Positions 34,101 through 45,254 of a stretch of 64,000 nt of DNA are shown here, one piece after another (position 1 is the stretch's first letter; the number at the start of each line of letters is the position of its first letter). The notes beneath the pieces are model-generated. The model was not told the DNA's origin, did no database searches, and saw nothing but the letters and a program-made list of their open reading frames with translations. The translations under genes were made by a program, and so were the position numbers. This DNA is from Astragalus membranaceus (lineage: Eukaryota > Streptophyta > Magnoliopsida > Fabales > Fabaceae): NCBI GenBank assembly GCA_039519185.1, contig CM076846.1, forward strand, positions 125,306,182-125,370,181, given 5' to 3'.

Positions 34101-35864
34101 GGGTTCTTAATTCACTTTTTTGGGCCAAAAGTTGCCACATGTGATTTGAGAACCTAGACCCCTTTAACTCCAATGCAACTTATGCAAGAACCATGACCTT
34201 TAACTCCAATGCAACTTATGCAAGAACCATGTTTTGGTTCTTAACTTTCTTTATGTGGGTTGCATAAATGACCCCACATATTAATACTTCTATTTATTTT
34301 TGTTTTTATTTCAACTTAAAATATTAATTCATATATATTAAATTTTAAATAATAAATGCGCGAGCATGGAGGAGGGCTCCAATTCGATGCAGCTATCGTC
34401 TAGTCAGCCAGGAGAGAACGTGTAGATGGGGATTGTAGTGGCCGTTCAGTCGATCCAAGGGGCTGTTTATTTGGTTGCTGGTTTTTCGTGTGATTTGGGT
34501 TGTTTTTTATTCTACTTATTCTGTTCATTTATTCAGGATTTCTGATTTGTGATTTCTGGATCTGTGATGAACTTCCCCCCATCTCAATGGTTATAGATTT
34601 ATTTACAAAGTTTGTCTCTTTTTCAAATAAATTTATCAACCATTTGGCTGTTGACAGTTTTAACTTCAATAGCAGTTTAAAATTGTATTGGGACACATAC
34701 TGTAATAATTTACTTGTGAACACTGCCTATCAAATGAACATTCATGTTTTTCAAATACAATTTTATTGATGTGCTGAATCTTTTATGCAGGTAGATAAAA
34801 ATCTTTCTTTCCTCAATGGTTATGTCCAACAGTCTCTAGAAAGGGGTGCTATGCCCTACATTCCAGAGAATGAGCGCTCTGGAATGGTGACTCTGAGCAA
34901 CTTCGGAAGCCAAGATCAGCATGAATCTGCACAGCATGGTCTGAAATTTGAGGCGTATGAAGTTCCAAAGCCTCCAATGCCATCAAAAGTTGTGTCAGTT
35001 TCACTTTCATCCACAACTGACCTTGTTCCAATACCCGAGTCATTGTATGCCAGGGAGACTCACCAGGTCACGCCAGTGGGATTAGCATCAGATAGAGGAT
35101 CATCAGAGCTTAAGCTAAGGCTTGATGGTGTTCAGAAGAAGTGGGGTAAGCCAACTTATTCGTCCCCATCACCATCTTCCTCAAATTCTACTTCCCAAAA
35201 CCCAGTGAATGGGGTGACAAAGGTGGATGCTGTAAATTCAAAAGTACGGGAGAGCTATGATTCAAGAAAGCAACCGATTGAAATTTCTCCTGAAAAGCAG
35301 AAGCTTGCTGCTTCATTATTTGGTGGTTCAACTAAACCTGAGAAAAGAACATCAACTAGCAGCAAGGTTCCAAAGGCTAGTGCTGGTGTTACAGACAGAC
35401 CTCAGGATTCAAAAGCTGCAGTTGTACCCAATAATCAACAACCTCCTCCTCCAGATTTGCTTGACTTGGGTGAACCAACTGTCACTAATGCACCTTCCTC
35501 TGTGGACCCATTCAGGCAATTGGAAGGGCTTATTGATCCGAGCGTTAGTTCCACAAGTCATAGTGGTGGTGCTGTTACAAATGCGCCCGATTTTATGGCA
35601 CTCTATGGCGAGACTACTACTAGTGAGCAGTTTGGTGGTGGCTATTCTATCCCTGTGAGTGGGGATAATGTAAATCTTATATCTGAGTTGTCGAATGCAG
35701 CAGCTGTCAGAGGTTATATTGGAGAATCAACTGCAGCGCCTTTGTCACAATCTGTAAAGGGTCACAATACCAAAGATGCTTTGGAGAAGGATGCAAAAGT
35801 CAGGCAGATGGGTGTGACCCCCTCAGGCCAGAATCCCAACTTATTCAAGGACTTGTTTGGCTAA
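27803..35864 (+). CDS. AP4E: AP-4 complex subunit epsilon (10 exons)
   Basis: Large adaptin of the AP-4 adaptor, which in plants sorts vacuolar cargo receptors at the trans-Golgi network without needing clathrin. Coding exons by my splicing: 27803-28555, 28761-28976, 29072-29182, 30043-30240, 30331-30462, 30560-30616, 30715-30831, 31843-31920, 33484-33627, 34791-35864. All introns are GT-AG and phase 0, giving 959 codons, close to the ~940 aa Arabidopsis protein. The start ATG has a strong context (GCCATGG). The N-terminal two-thirds is an adaptin trunk of alpha-helical repeats (SKEFLDLIKSIGEARSKAEED, KMKEYIIRLLYVEMLGHDASF, RRISEPDIP). A Ser/Pro-rich hinge with a clathrin-box-like DLLDLGE follows, then a short tail ending KDLFG. 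The frame is intact. The gene is flanked upstream by MULE debris and downstream by other TEs. Confidence 0.93.
31141..31181 (+). repeat. (CT)n microsatellite in AP4E intron 7
   Basis: About 20 uninterrupted CT units within intron 7 (30832-31842). Confidence 0.95.
32755..33310 (+). mobile_element. Ty3/gypsy gag remnant in AP4E intron 8
   Basis: Over about 300 bp, three reading frames in turn give Gag-like pieces: AFDGKGAYWWLIKIQQYYGA, EEMKPLLVAALPLRG with LNWW, and NATWWIFKVVVLKQFQLE. This matches the usual order of plant Ty3 Gag, with two frameshifts and stops. A CTGATATCAAA stretch (near 32788), like a decayed tRNA-Met primer site, lies just upstream. It is an old fragment in the 1.56-kb intron 31921-33483. 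Confidence 0.55.
34066..34290 (+). mobile_element. MITE-like repeat in AP4E intron 9
   Basis: It starts with GAGCATCTCCAATGCAAG, a word common at the ends of plant MITEs. It contains a tandem CTTTAACTCCAATGCAACTT...AAGAACCATG duplication and fades near a GGTTCTTAACTTTC stretch. The second terminus is not clear. The remainder of intron 9 (33628-34790) shows nothing else recognisable. Confidence 0.4.
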
Positions 35865-38050
35865 TCTGATCAAAGGACAAGAGTAAATCATATGGTGATT
35901 GAGGATAGATTATCTTGCGTGTTACAGCTCACGGAGTTTCCAGAGCCAATTGGCTATCTGATACATGCACAAATGAATAATATATTTTATGATTTGACAT
36001 GGGAGGTTGCAGCCACCCAGAAATTGGTGATTCCTTATACAGGAATTAAACCGGGTAAAGAGTTGTTCTAGTTGCAGAAAAGCTTTTGTAGCAATTGAAA
36101 GCGTGAAGATTTCCTCGTTGCAATCCAGGTTTTGGTCATTCTAGTCTCTGAACGGCACCGATGTGAATTTTACACTTTCGTTGGAGGTTCGGGGTCATCC
36201 TTGTTATACCAAAGCACGCCTTCTTTTGTTCCAATTCTTGTGCATTTTTCCACCTGTCCATATAATGTTTTTTCGTCAGAGAACTTGGAAACTTTGTACT
36301 ATCGAAATCTGAGTTTTGATGTATGTCATCTGTAAGCGTGAAAATTTTAGTGATAAATGAGGGTAGGGTCAGCTGTTCCTTTGTTAAAGACCAATTTCTT
36401 CATCACTGGCTGCATTTTTCAGTTAGCTGCAAACCTCTCCTCTTTTATACCGATGTTTAGAAAAGGGGAAACGCACCGTCACGTCTAATGAGAACCACCT
36501 ATTCAACAATTTATTTTTAAGTGTCTTGTAAAGAGGGTTGATGTGATGATAATATGATGATGAGTTTCTTCTCTTAAAGACGATTATACAAAGTTTTTTT
36601 TATACTTCCTTCTACCCGCACACATTATCGTAATCCTAAAAATACTCCTGACATAATTAACAAAAATTGACTTTTAGAAGGTTGGTCCTCTGGTGGGGGA
36701 CCACTTTATCTAGTAAGTTGGGATTATTTATATTTTAAATTGAACCACTCTCATCGCAGTTTCTCTCAGTAGGCGTGCATGTGAGACTAGTTTAATCAAT
36801 GGATTTCATGTATGTAGTAGCTAGAAACATAAAATAAACTAGATAATGAACATGATCTAGTATATAATAGAAGAATACACCCAAATTCTACAGCTGGCTG
36901 CTAACGCTCTATCTGGAATCACATAAAACTGCTCACTCTAGTTACACGTGGAGAATTATATCTAGCTAGTTCCTTTGACATCTTAAGAATTGAATATTCA
37001 ACTGCAGGTGGATCCTTTTTTTTCCTTCAAAAAACAACTGTATGTTAATCTTAAATTAATATTTTTTTCACAAAATGATATGTTGACTTTGTACTTTTAA
37101 TAATTTTAACTCGTGGTCAACTTCACTCATAACATAATCGGAATTATTAGGGTAATATATTTTCCAAGATTTTGATATTTTTGTTCAATCATACTAATTA
37201 GATATTATATTCTTTGACTATATAATTGCTTATTTATTCCAATTAGCTAACTTAAAAAATGGGTGCGAGTGATTAACACAACTCATATAAGAAAATAGAC
37301 TCGACTATTGTCCGAGTGTGATCCCTGATGATGAAATAAATTAAAATCAAACTTTATTTATTTCTTGACCAAACTTTTTATTTTTTTGACAACTCCGGAC
37401 CAAACTTTGAAACCCATTATTTGTGAACATAAGCGGAATAAAAGACCTTAAAACACATTACGATTATCTACCCAAATTTCGTTCAAAGTATACAAAAGTA
37501 TTTCTTAATGCAATAAGTTAAGCTTATTGCATATGTGAGTAGTTTATAAAGTTGTTTGTAATATGGTAAAAGAACTTGTCTCCCAAAACAAAAAAACATT
37601 ATCGACACCTAACTTTTTGCTATAAAAACACTTTTTTTGGTTCGGACCATCGCTGACTACCCACGGAGTGTTCCAACGCTTTCAACGAAAGACTAATCTC
37701 CACTCGCACTTTAATATATATAGTTTGAGTTTATAGTTTTTTTTTCATAATTTGAATCAAGTTTTTACTCTATCAAGTCTCAAATTAAAAAAAAACTATT
37801 TTTAATATACTATTAACCGTAAAACAAAAATAAAAAAAATATATGAACATATCATTTTGTTTATATTATCACATCTCATTAAAAATTTAAAAGTAAGAAT
37901 AAAATTTAATATTGAATATTTGATTTTTAAGGTGGAAAATAAATTATATTTTAAAAATAGTAACAATTTAAAAAACCCAAAACCCTATATGATTTTACCA
38001 AACACCTGAAATTCAAACAGTATATAATGGACTTGAATGGAATTGAACCC
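35865..38050. other. AP4E 3' flank and AT-rich intergenic DNA
   Basis: The first few hundred bases are presumably the AP4E 3' untranslated region. The rest is AT-rich with many poly(A)/poly(T) runs. I see no gene, no terminal repeats and no recognisable element. Confidence 0.5.
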
Positions 38051-38059
38051 AGGCTCAGG

Positions 38060-38340
38060 GTGGATATTAAAATTGTATTGGAGTCTCATGTTATCCAGGT
38101 CCTCAGGATATATGTGTTTGGACACCTGCATCCTTTGAGCTAGCTCTTGGGAGTAAGATTCAAACTAATTTAATATGGTATCCGAGATAAACATTTAAAA
38201 TGTCAGAATTAGACCTAGAACCCATGGCAGACATGGTGGTGGTTATTGATGTCCTATTGGAACCCCACATTGCTAGGGTTATCAGACTATTGGATGTATA
38301 TATATTTGCCTATACACCCTTATTCTTTGAGCCGATTTCG
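38060..38340 (+). mobile_element. LTR/TRIM-like repeat remnants
   Basis: Two diverged blocks each contain a TATTGGA(G/A)(T/C)C(T/C)CA(T/C)(A/G)TT-type start and a later ACAC-CTTTGAGC stretch (near 38071-38160 and 38254-38334). A TATGGTATCCGAG stretch (38176-38188) resembles a decayed tRNA-Met primer site. This is consistent with short LTR fragments of a kind common in legumes. No coding sequence. Confidence 0.35.
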
Positions 38341-39480
38341 AAAATGAAATCCAAGCCCGTTTAACAAGTTTGTTACTATTCGTATTTATAATAATTTCCT
38401 TTTTTTTATAGTGTGTTTTTGAAAGTTTTTTTAGAATAACAAGTATTAATATGTTAGTGTAAATTTTAGATTTTATATTGTGGGTGGAGATAGAACCCTC
38501 AACCTACTGTTCTGGACTGGACCAAGAGGCGCATTCAGCAATTAGACAATCAATTCAGTTCTTAAATCTCCAACCCGGCCCATCCACCAAAGTGTATGCG
38601 GCTCTGGAGTCGGCTGCACCATACAACTGCTAGAGAGAGGGTTGGAACTCATCCACCAAACCACCTTATAAAGTGTAGTTGAACATTTCTATCATGGATA
38701 CAAAAAACAAGAACCATAACTTGCGGATAAACTAGAACGAACTTGTATCTGTATAGCTGTCAAGGATTTGAAATTTAGATTTAGTCTTTTATCAACATCT
38801 TACAATTACATCACATATATCAACATCATAGAACACAAGGGAGACACTTGTGTTGTTTGTAATCATAGATGTGCATAAATTTGAGTCAGCATTTTTGGGC
38901 AAGACTTTAAAGATATATCCAAAAGTCCATGTACTGCTTTTTTAGTTTTAGTAAAGTGGATTTGTATAGAAAAGGACATGGTATTAGAATTCAACCTTTT
39001 CATGAAAGCCACATTATAACGTGGCAAGCTAGCTGTACTTTTTTTCATGATCTTTAGATTATGATCGTGAGATCCACAGTCTCAGCAAACAAAGTCTTAG
39101 AAGACTGTCTCAGGTTATTGGTGCCTTAGTAATTACCCTTTTGAAAGTGACTCAATATCTTTGCATAATGACAAAATTGGAGATTCAATCTGTTTTAAGT
39201 GCTGGATATATATAGTAAATAATGATAATAGAAAGTATTTAAAAACTTTTCAAAGATATAATATAAAAGTCAGCATGCCTAGATCGACTGAGAAAATTTG
39301 TACTTTTTTGACCACACATGTATGTATGTTATAAGAATGACTCCTCTTGTTAGAGTAAAGAGGTTTATATTGTGGCAGACAACTAACTACTTAGGGTGAC
39401 CATTCTAGTTGGACTAAGTTAAGGAATATGAGGATCCTTTCAAAAAAAGCTTAACGTTATTTGAAAAATTCTTATAATAA
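38341..39480. other. AT-rich intergenic DNA
   Basis: No gene or well-defined element was seen. A moderately GC-rich patch at 38480-38640 may be repeat-derived. Confidence 0.4.
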
Positions 39481-39489
39481 TTATATTCC

Positions 39490-39800
39490 AATCAGGAAAA
39501 ACCTATATGAGAAAGGAGTTTCTTGTTCTATCTTTTGCCCTAGATGCGAATTAGAAGCATAATCAGTCGACCATGCATACTTTAAGGGATTGTATCTGGG
39601 CTAGCTATCCAAATTTTGTTTGGTTCTCATCTAGGGTTAAGATCCCCCTTCACTGAGAATGAATCTTTTATCAATCGACTCGAACATTTTACTAAAATTG
39701 AACACAGTCATGTGGTTGAAGATGGTGCATCAATTATATATGATATTTGGTGAGCCAAGAACAAGTACTTTTTGAAGATAACATAATACCTTCAAAAATG
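39490..39800 (+). mobile_element. LINE remnant (zinc-binding RT C-terminus)
   Basis: One frame reads RKNLYEKGVSCSIFCPRCELEA, stop, SVDHAYFKG. This looks like the cysteine/histidine zinc-binding region found after the reverse transcriptase of plant L1-type LINEs. Several stops and frame changes follow (IDSNILLKLNTV). It is an old, truncated fragment. Confidence 0.45.
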
Positions 39801-40014
39801 ATTGTTTCGGCTAGTGCAGAGCTTGACATGTTGTTACGCGGGGGCCAACTAGGTTAAGGTTGGACTCTATAGGGCAGGGTTTGTAATTTTTTTGGGCCTA
39901 GCACCAAGTTACTATTAAAAGTTTCAAAAAAAATGTAGGTTCCCCCTTTGGACGCGCCTTTAAAAAGCTCTACCTCTGAATTTGGCTGGGATATTAAGAT
40001 TCTTAAATATCATT

Positions 40015-40019
40015 GTGTG
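40015..40019 (+). other. Target-site duplication GTGTG (left, copia)
   Basis: Matches 44853-44857 at the other end of the copia element. It overlaps the left TTGTG duplication (40013-40017) of the chromovirus into whose edge the copia inserted. Confidence 0.85.
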
Positions 40020-40292
40020 TATTGAGATATGCCTTGTAATTCTATTGCTTGTAATTTATAGGTGTGAATAGTAACCTAGTCGAAATGGGCCAGTCGAATG
40101 GGCTAGTCGAAATCATGGGCCTGGGCCTGTTTCATTATATATATATACAGATGTCAGTAGCATGTAATAGTAACCTATTTTTATGAAATTCAGTGCAGCT
40201 TTTACCTAATATTTTTATTGCCCTAGTCATTCCTCTGACACCTAGCGCCGCCACTTCCTTTTCTTCTCTCTTTCACGTGTTTATCCCCAACA
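40020..40292 (+). repeat. 5' LTR of the copia element
   Basis: Contains three AGTCGAA words within 40 bp and a short (TA)n stretch followed by a leader. The start TATTG is a one-base change from the canonical TGTTG, present in both LTRs. Confidence 0.9.
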
Positions 40293-40295
40293 AAC

Positions 40296-40308
40296 TGGTA
40301 TCAAGAGC
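40296..40308 (+). other. Primer-binding site of the copia element
   Basis: TGGTATCAAGAGC, three bases after the LTR; an initiator tRNA-Met-type site with one extra A against TGGTATCAGAGC. Confidence 0.8.
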
Positions 40309-40340
40309 TAGTTAGATCCTTACAAAATCTATCAAGATTC

Positions 40341-43300
40341 ATGGCAGCGCGAGACAACTCTGGTGGAGGCATTCCGGGGAACCTCCCAATCTTCGACGGA
40401 AAGGATTATGAACGATGGTGTTCGCAGATGAAGGTGCTGTTTCGATATCAAGATGTACTTGATGTCGTGAATGATGGTGTTCCACCCTTGGCAGCAAACG
40501 CCACTGAAGCGGTGAGGAACAACCACCATTCGCTGAGGAAAAAAGATGGAAAAGGGCTGTTTTTGATTCACCAATGCGTTGATTCCAACATCCTGAACCT
40601 GATCATCGACTGTGATTCAGCAAAGGCAGCCTGGGACATCCTAAAGAACTCGTATGGAGGAGCAGATAGGCTGAAGAAGATACGTCTACAGTCGCTCAGG
40701 AAGCAGTACGAGGGCTTGAAGATGACAGATGGAGAATCAATTGGAGATTTCATTACGAGGTTAGTAGCATTAACTAATCAAATGAGAGGTAATGGTGAAA
40801 CTGTGACTGAAGTAAATAAAGTCGAAAAGGTGCTCAGATCCTTAACCCTGGAATTCGACTACGTTGTTACTGCTATCGAAGAATCCAATGACCTAGATAC
40901 GTTGAAGTTAGATGAACTTCAGGGTTCCTTAGAGGCGCATGAATTGAGAATAAGGCAGAGAAGTTCAGAGAAAGAAACTGAACAAGCCTTGCTTTCATAC
41001 TCCTCTAAGAGAAATTGGAAGGCAGGCAACAAGGAGAAGGGTAGAGAAAAGGGATCAAGCAGTAAGAAGAAAGAACAAGGATCTTTCGACAAGAAGAAGG
41101 GAGACCTGTCGAAAGTTCAGTGTTATAACTGTCAGCAATTTGGGGATTATAGGAACAAGTGTAAAAACAAGAAAGTTCCTAGGGATAAAGATGCAGAAGC
41201 CAAGTTTGCTAATGATGATGACTCGAACTCTGACTCAGAGGAGTTAATGTTGATGGCTGTCGAAGATGAGATTCGACTCGATGAAGGAATTGCTGAAAGT
41301 AGCGAGCAAAATAGTGGGAACACTTGTATAAGTGGATTCACTTGCGATGCTCAAAATACTTGTGCAATGTGTGTGTGGCAGGGCAGTGGAAACATTGGTG
41401 ATGCCTCCAACATTGCCAGCAATGATGATGAAGAATTGTCATTCATGACAGCTACTGACCCAGAATTACTGTTGTTGAAGGCTGATACAAATTCGACTGA
41501 AGAGAAGTCTGTCGAATGGTATCTCGACACAGGATGTTCAAATCACATGTGTTGTCACAAGGAGTGGTTTGTCGAACTGGAGCAGATAAGCAAAAGGATA
41601 AGGTTTGCAGATAACAGTAGAGTTACTGCTGAAGGAGTAGGTACCATAAAGTTCCTGTCGAAAGATGGTAAGTGGTGCTACATCCAAGGGGTATTTTATG
41701 TACCAGATATGAGGAGCAATCTGCTAAGTATTGGGCAGATGATTGAGAAAAACTTCACCGTCGAAATGGGTGATAACAGTCTCAGCTTGTTTGATTCGAC
41801 CAAGAAGTTGATCCTGAAGGTGTTAATGCAGAGTAACAGAACCTTCAAGATCAAATTGCAAGTAGTCGAAGAACATTGTCTCCAGACCACTGTCGAAGAG
41901 GAGCACTGGAAGTGGCACAGAAGATTTGGCCACCTCAACTTCAAGAGCTTGAGTCAACTACATGAAAAGAAGATGGTTCATGGGTTGCCTGCAGTAAAAG
42001 TACCTGTCGAAGTTTGCGAGAGTTGTTGCAAGTCGAAGCAACCAAGAAACTCGTTTAAATCAGAAGTACCTAGCAGAGCAGAGAAGAAGCTAGAGGTGAT
42101 ATTTTCTGATGTCTGTGGTCCTTTCGAAGTATGTTCCTTAGGAGGGAATAAGTACTTTGTCACCTTCATTGACGAATACACTAGAATGTCCTGGGTGTAT
42201 TTGATCAAAAGGAAGAGTGAAGTACTAGAAATATTCAAGAAGTTTAAGGTAATGATTGAAAAGCAGAGTGAATGTGCAATCAAAACCCTTAGAAGCGATG
42301 GAGGTGGTGAGTACAATTCTCATGGATTTGTCGAATTCTGTGAGAAAGAAGGAATTGTGCATGAAGTCACTGCACCTTACACGCCTCAGCATAATGGTAC
42401 TGCTGAGAGGAAAAACAGGACCATCCTCAACATGGTAAGAAGTATGTTGAAGGAGAAGAAGCTACCTCATAGTTTATGGGGAGAACTTGTAGCCACAACA
42501 GTGTATATTCTGAACAAATGCCCCACAAAGAGATTGACTGGGAAGACACCTGAAGAAGCTTGGCTAGGAAGAAAGCCAAGTGTCAATCATCTCAGAATAA
42601 TTGGCTCAGTATGCTATAGACATGTCCCTGAGCAACTAAGAAGCAAGCTGGATGATAGAGCACAACAAATGATCCTTGTTGGATATCATTCGACAGGAGC
42701 ATACAAACTGTATGATCCTGTGCAGAAGAAAATAGTGAAAAGCAGAGATGTCGTAGTAGATGAGTCGAAACATTGGAACTGGGAAGAAGGCTGTGAGAAA
42801 ACTACAATGATGGACTTCGACGAAGTCTCTGATCGAGATGATCAGAATGAAGAAGTCGAAACTGAAGAGCCAGAAGAACCCATTGCTGTCGAACCCTTAA
42901 GAAGGTCGCAAAGGGAAAGGCAGAGATCAGTAAGACTAGAAGAATTCGACACTTACCCAGATTCTGCTATTACAGCAGAGGGAGACCTGACACACTTTGC
43001 ACTAATGGCAGAAGCAGAACCAGTGAGCCTGGAGCAAGCCCTTAGTCACGAGCAGTGGAAGGAAGCAATGATTGACGAGTTGAAATCAATCGAGAAGAAT
43101 GATACTTGGAAGCTAGTCGAACTTCCAAAAGAAAAGAAAGCCATAGGGGTGAAGTGGGTCTTCAAGACCAAAGTCAAGCCAAATGGAGAAGTGGCCAAGT
43201 ACAAGGCCAGGCTAGTAGCCAAAGGGTTCCTACAGAAACCTGGTTTGGATTTCAATGAGGTCTTTGCCCCAGTAGCCAGGATCGAAACCATAAGATTGGT

Positions 43301-44570
43301 AGTAGCATTGGCAAATCATAGAGGCTGGCCCCTACATCAACTAGATGTAAAGTCAGCATTTCTGAATGGACCTCTGGAGGAGGAAGTCTATGTTTGTCAA
43401 CCACCTGGTTTTGAGTCGAAGGGTAAAGAAGACAAAGTCTATAAGCTGGAGAAGGCCCTATATGGGCTCAAGCAAGCTCCAAGAGCGTGGAACAAGAGAA
43501 TTGATGGATTTCTCTTGGCTCAGAAGTTCATTAGATGCACTAACGAACATGGAGTATATGTGAAGAAGAATGGAACTTCGACTCAGTTGTTGTTGTGCCT
43601 GTACGTAGATGATCTACTTGTAACTGGCAGCAATGAAGTCGAAGTCGAAACCTTCAAGAAAGTGATGATGTCAGAATTTGAAATGAGTGATCTGGGACAT
43701 CTATCATATTTCTTGGGGATGGAGTTTACCAAGACAAGTAAGGGTATACTCCTGCACCAGTCGAAGTATGCAGCTGATATCCTGAAGAGATTCGACATGA
43801 GCAACTGCAAGGAAGTTTTGACACCATCAGACACTAGCAGCAAGCTGTCGAAAGACGACGAAGGGATTGAAGTAGATGCCACCTTGTTCAAACAGATCGT
43901 GGGCTCCCTGAGGTACTTATGCAACACTCGACCTGACATTATGTTTAGTGTCGGAATGATCAGCAGATTCATGGAGAAGCCGAAAAGCTCTCATATGGTA
44001 GCTGCAAAAAGAGTACTAAGGTATGTAAAGGGAACACAAAGTTATGGTATTCTGTTCCCTAGAAGGAGTGTGTCGAAGAATGGTAATGAAGTGTTTGGCT
44101 ACACTGACTCCGATTGGAGTGGAGACAAGAGTGATCGAAAAAGCACAAGTGGGTATGTATTCATGTATGGATCGACACCCATCTCTTGATGCTCGAAGAA
44201 GCAAAGTATAGTTGCGTTATCCCCTTGTGAAGCAGAATATGTGGCTGCTTCCTTTGCAGCATGTCAAGCATCATGGCTGAGCATGCTACTGGTCGAAATT
44301 GGAGTGCACAGGGTCGAAGGAATGAAGTTGTTGATTGACAACAAGTCTGCGATAGATCTCGCCAAGAATCCTGTTGCACATGGTAGGTCGAAGCACATAG
44401 AGACCAGATATCACTTCCTGCGTGATCAAGTAAACAATGAGAAGCTGAATCTGGAATATTGCTGTTCGGAGCTTCAGATAGCTGATGCAATGACCAAGCC
44501 ATTGCAAAAGGGAAGATTCGAAGAACTAAGAAGAATGCTTGGGATGATGTCACTCAGCAATGTGAATTAG
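40341..44570 (+). pseudogene. Copia Gag-Pol polyprotein with one in-frame stop
   Basis: A single frame of about 1,410 codons from ATG 40341. In order: Gag (LPIFDGKDYERWCSQMK near residue 15; KAAWDILKNSYGG near 95); a zinc knuckle (CYNCQQFGDYRNKC, 41122 on) in which the usual His is Asp; protease (WYLDTGCSNHM, about 41517); integrase zinc finger (HRRFGHLN...CESCCKSKQ) and core (DVCGPF, RSDGGGEYN, HNGTAERKNRT); reverse transcriptase (QLDVKSAFLNG, LYVDDLLVTGS); RNase H (YTDSDWSGDKSDRKSTSGY, SPCEAEYVAA, DNKSAIDLAKNP). A TGA at 44187-44189 interrupts RNase H, and the frame then continues to the stop at 44570. The layout protease-integrase-RT identifies Ty1/copia; I did not settle the sublineage. 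Confidence 0.92.
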
Positions 44571-44577
44571 GAGGGAA
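44563..44577 (+). other. Polypurine tract of the copia element
   Basis: GAATTAGGAGGGAA directly before the 3' LTR start TATTGAG; it overlaps the stop codon of the polyprotein. Confidence 0.8.
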
Positions 44578-44852
44578 TATTGAGATATGCCTTGTAATTC
44601 TATTGCTTGTAATTTATAGGTGTGAATAGTAACCTAGTCGAAATGGGCCAGTCGAATGGGCTAGTCGAAATCATGGGCCTGGGCCTGTTTCATTGTATAT
44701 ATATATACAGATGTCAGTAGCATGTAATAGTAACCTACTTTTATGAAATTCAGTGCAGCTTTTACCTAATATTTTTATTGCCCTAGTCATTCCTCTGACA
44801 CCTAGCGCCGCCACTTCCTTTTCTTCTCTCTTTCACGTGTTTATCCCCAACA
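44578..44852 (+). repeat. 3' LTR of the copia element
   Basis: 275 bp, almost identical to 40020-40292. Differences are two extra bases in the TATATA stretch and one T/C change near 44739. Confidence 0.9.
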
Positions 44853-44855
44853 GTG

Positions 44856-45226
44856 TGTAACCGTGTTACCGTGATTACTTATTAGTATTTACTATTTTAC
44901 CACTGCATTTTACCATATTGTGTTGTTTGTCCCTTTTTACCCTTGGTGGTAGTAGCTGATGTACTTTCATTTTCCTTTCCATTTCGTTACTTTGTATTCA
45001 GTTGGAATATTCCTCCTCAGTGTACTTAAATTGCTGATGCATTGAATGAAATATACACAATCATTTACACAATCTTCCCCTAGATCTATTTTCTCTCTCT
45101 GTAACAACTTCTCTTGCTCACACAACAGTGCAGATTTCCTCTCCAAGCTTCATTCCACCATTGAAGCTTCTAGAGTGAGCTGAGGATTGTCCTGGAGCTC
45201 CCTCCCTAACAATCCAAACGGTTACA
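44856..45226 (+). repeat. 5' LTR of the chromovirus
   Basis: 371 bp. Its first two bases fall in the GTGTG target duplication of the copia element, so the copia cut the junction itself. It contains AATGAAATATACACAATC and a CT-rich leader. Confidence 0.9.
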
Positions 45227-45228
45227 GT

Positions 45229-45240
45229 TGGTATCAAAGC
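45229..45240 (+). other. Primer-binding site of the chromovirus
   Basis: TGGTATCAAAGC, two bases after the LTR; tRNA-Met type with one mismatch against TGGTATCAGAGC. Confidence 0.8.
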
Positions 45241-45254
45241 TCCGTCCTGGCACC

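Larger units (their letters stand above)
40020..44852 (+). mobile_element. Ty1/copia retrotransposon, nearly intact
   Basis: The LTRs are 40020-40292 and 44578-44852 (273 and 275 bp, starting TATTGAG and ending CCCCAACA), with GTGTG duplications on both sides. A tRNA-Met primer site follows the 5' LTR and a purine tract precedes the 3' LTR. One Gag-Pol frame fills the interior and is interrupted once. The LTRs differ by about two substitutions and a 2-bp indel, so it inserted recently. Its target was the very edge of the 5' LTR of the chromovirus at 44856-50129. Confidence 0.93.

Noticed and set aside
35865..38050. Small frames downstream of AP4E
   Set aside because: They are short, lie in AT-rich 3' flank, and match no recognised protein.
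40332..44204. Minus-strand frames across the copia
   Set aside because: Shadows of the Gag-Pol frame on the opposite strand with no domains.
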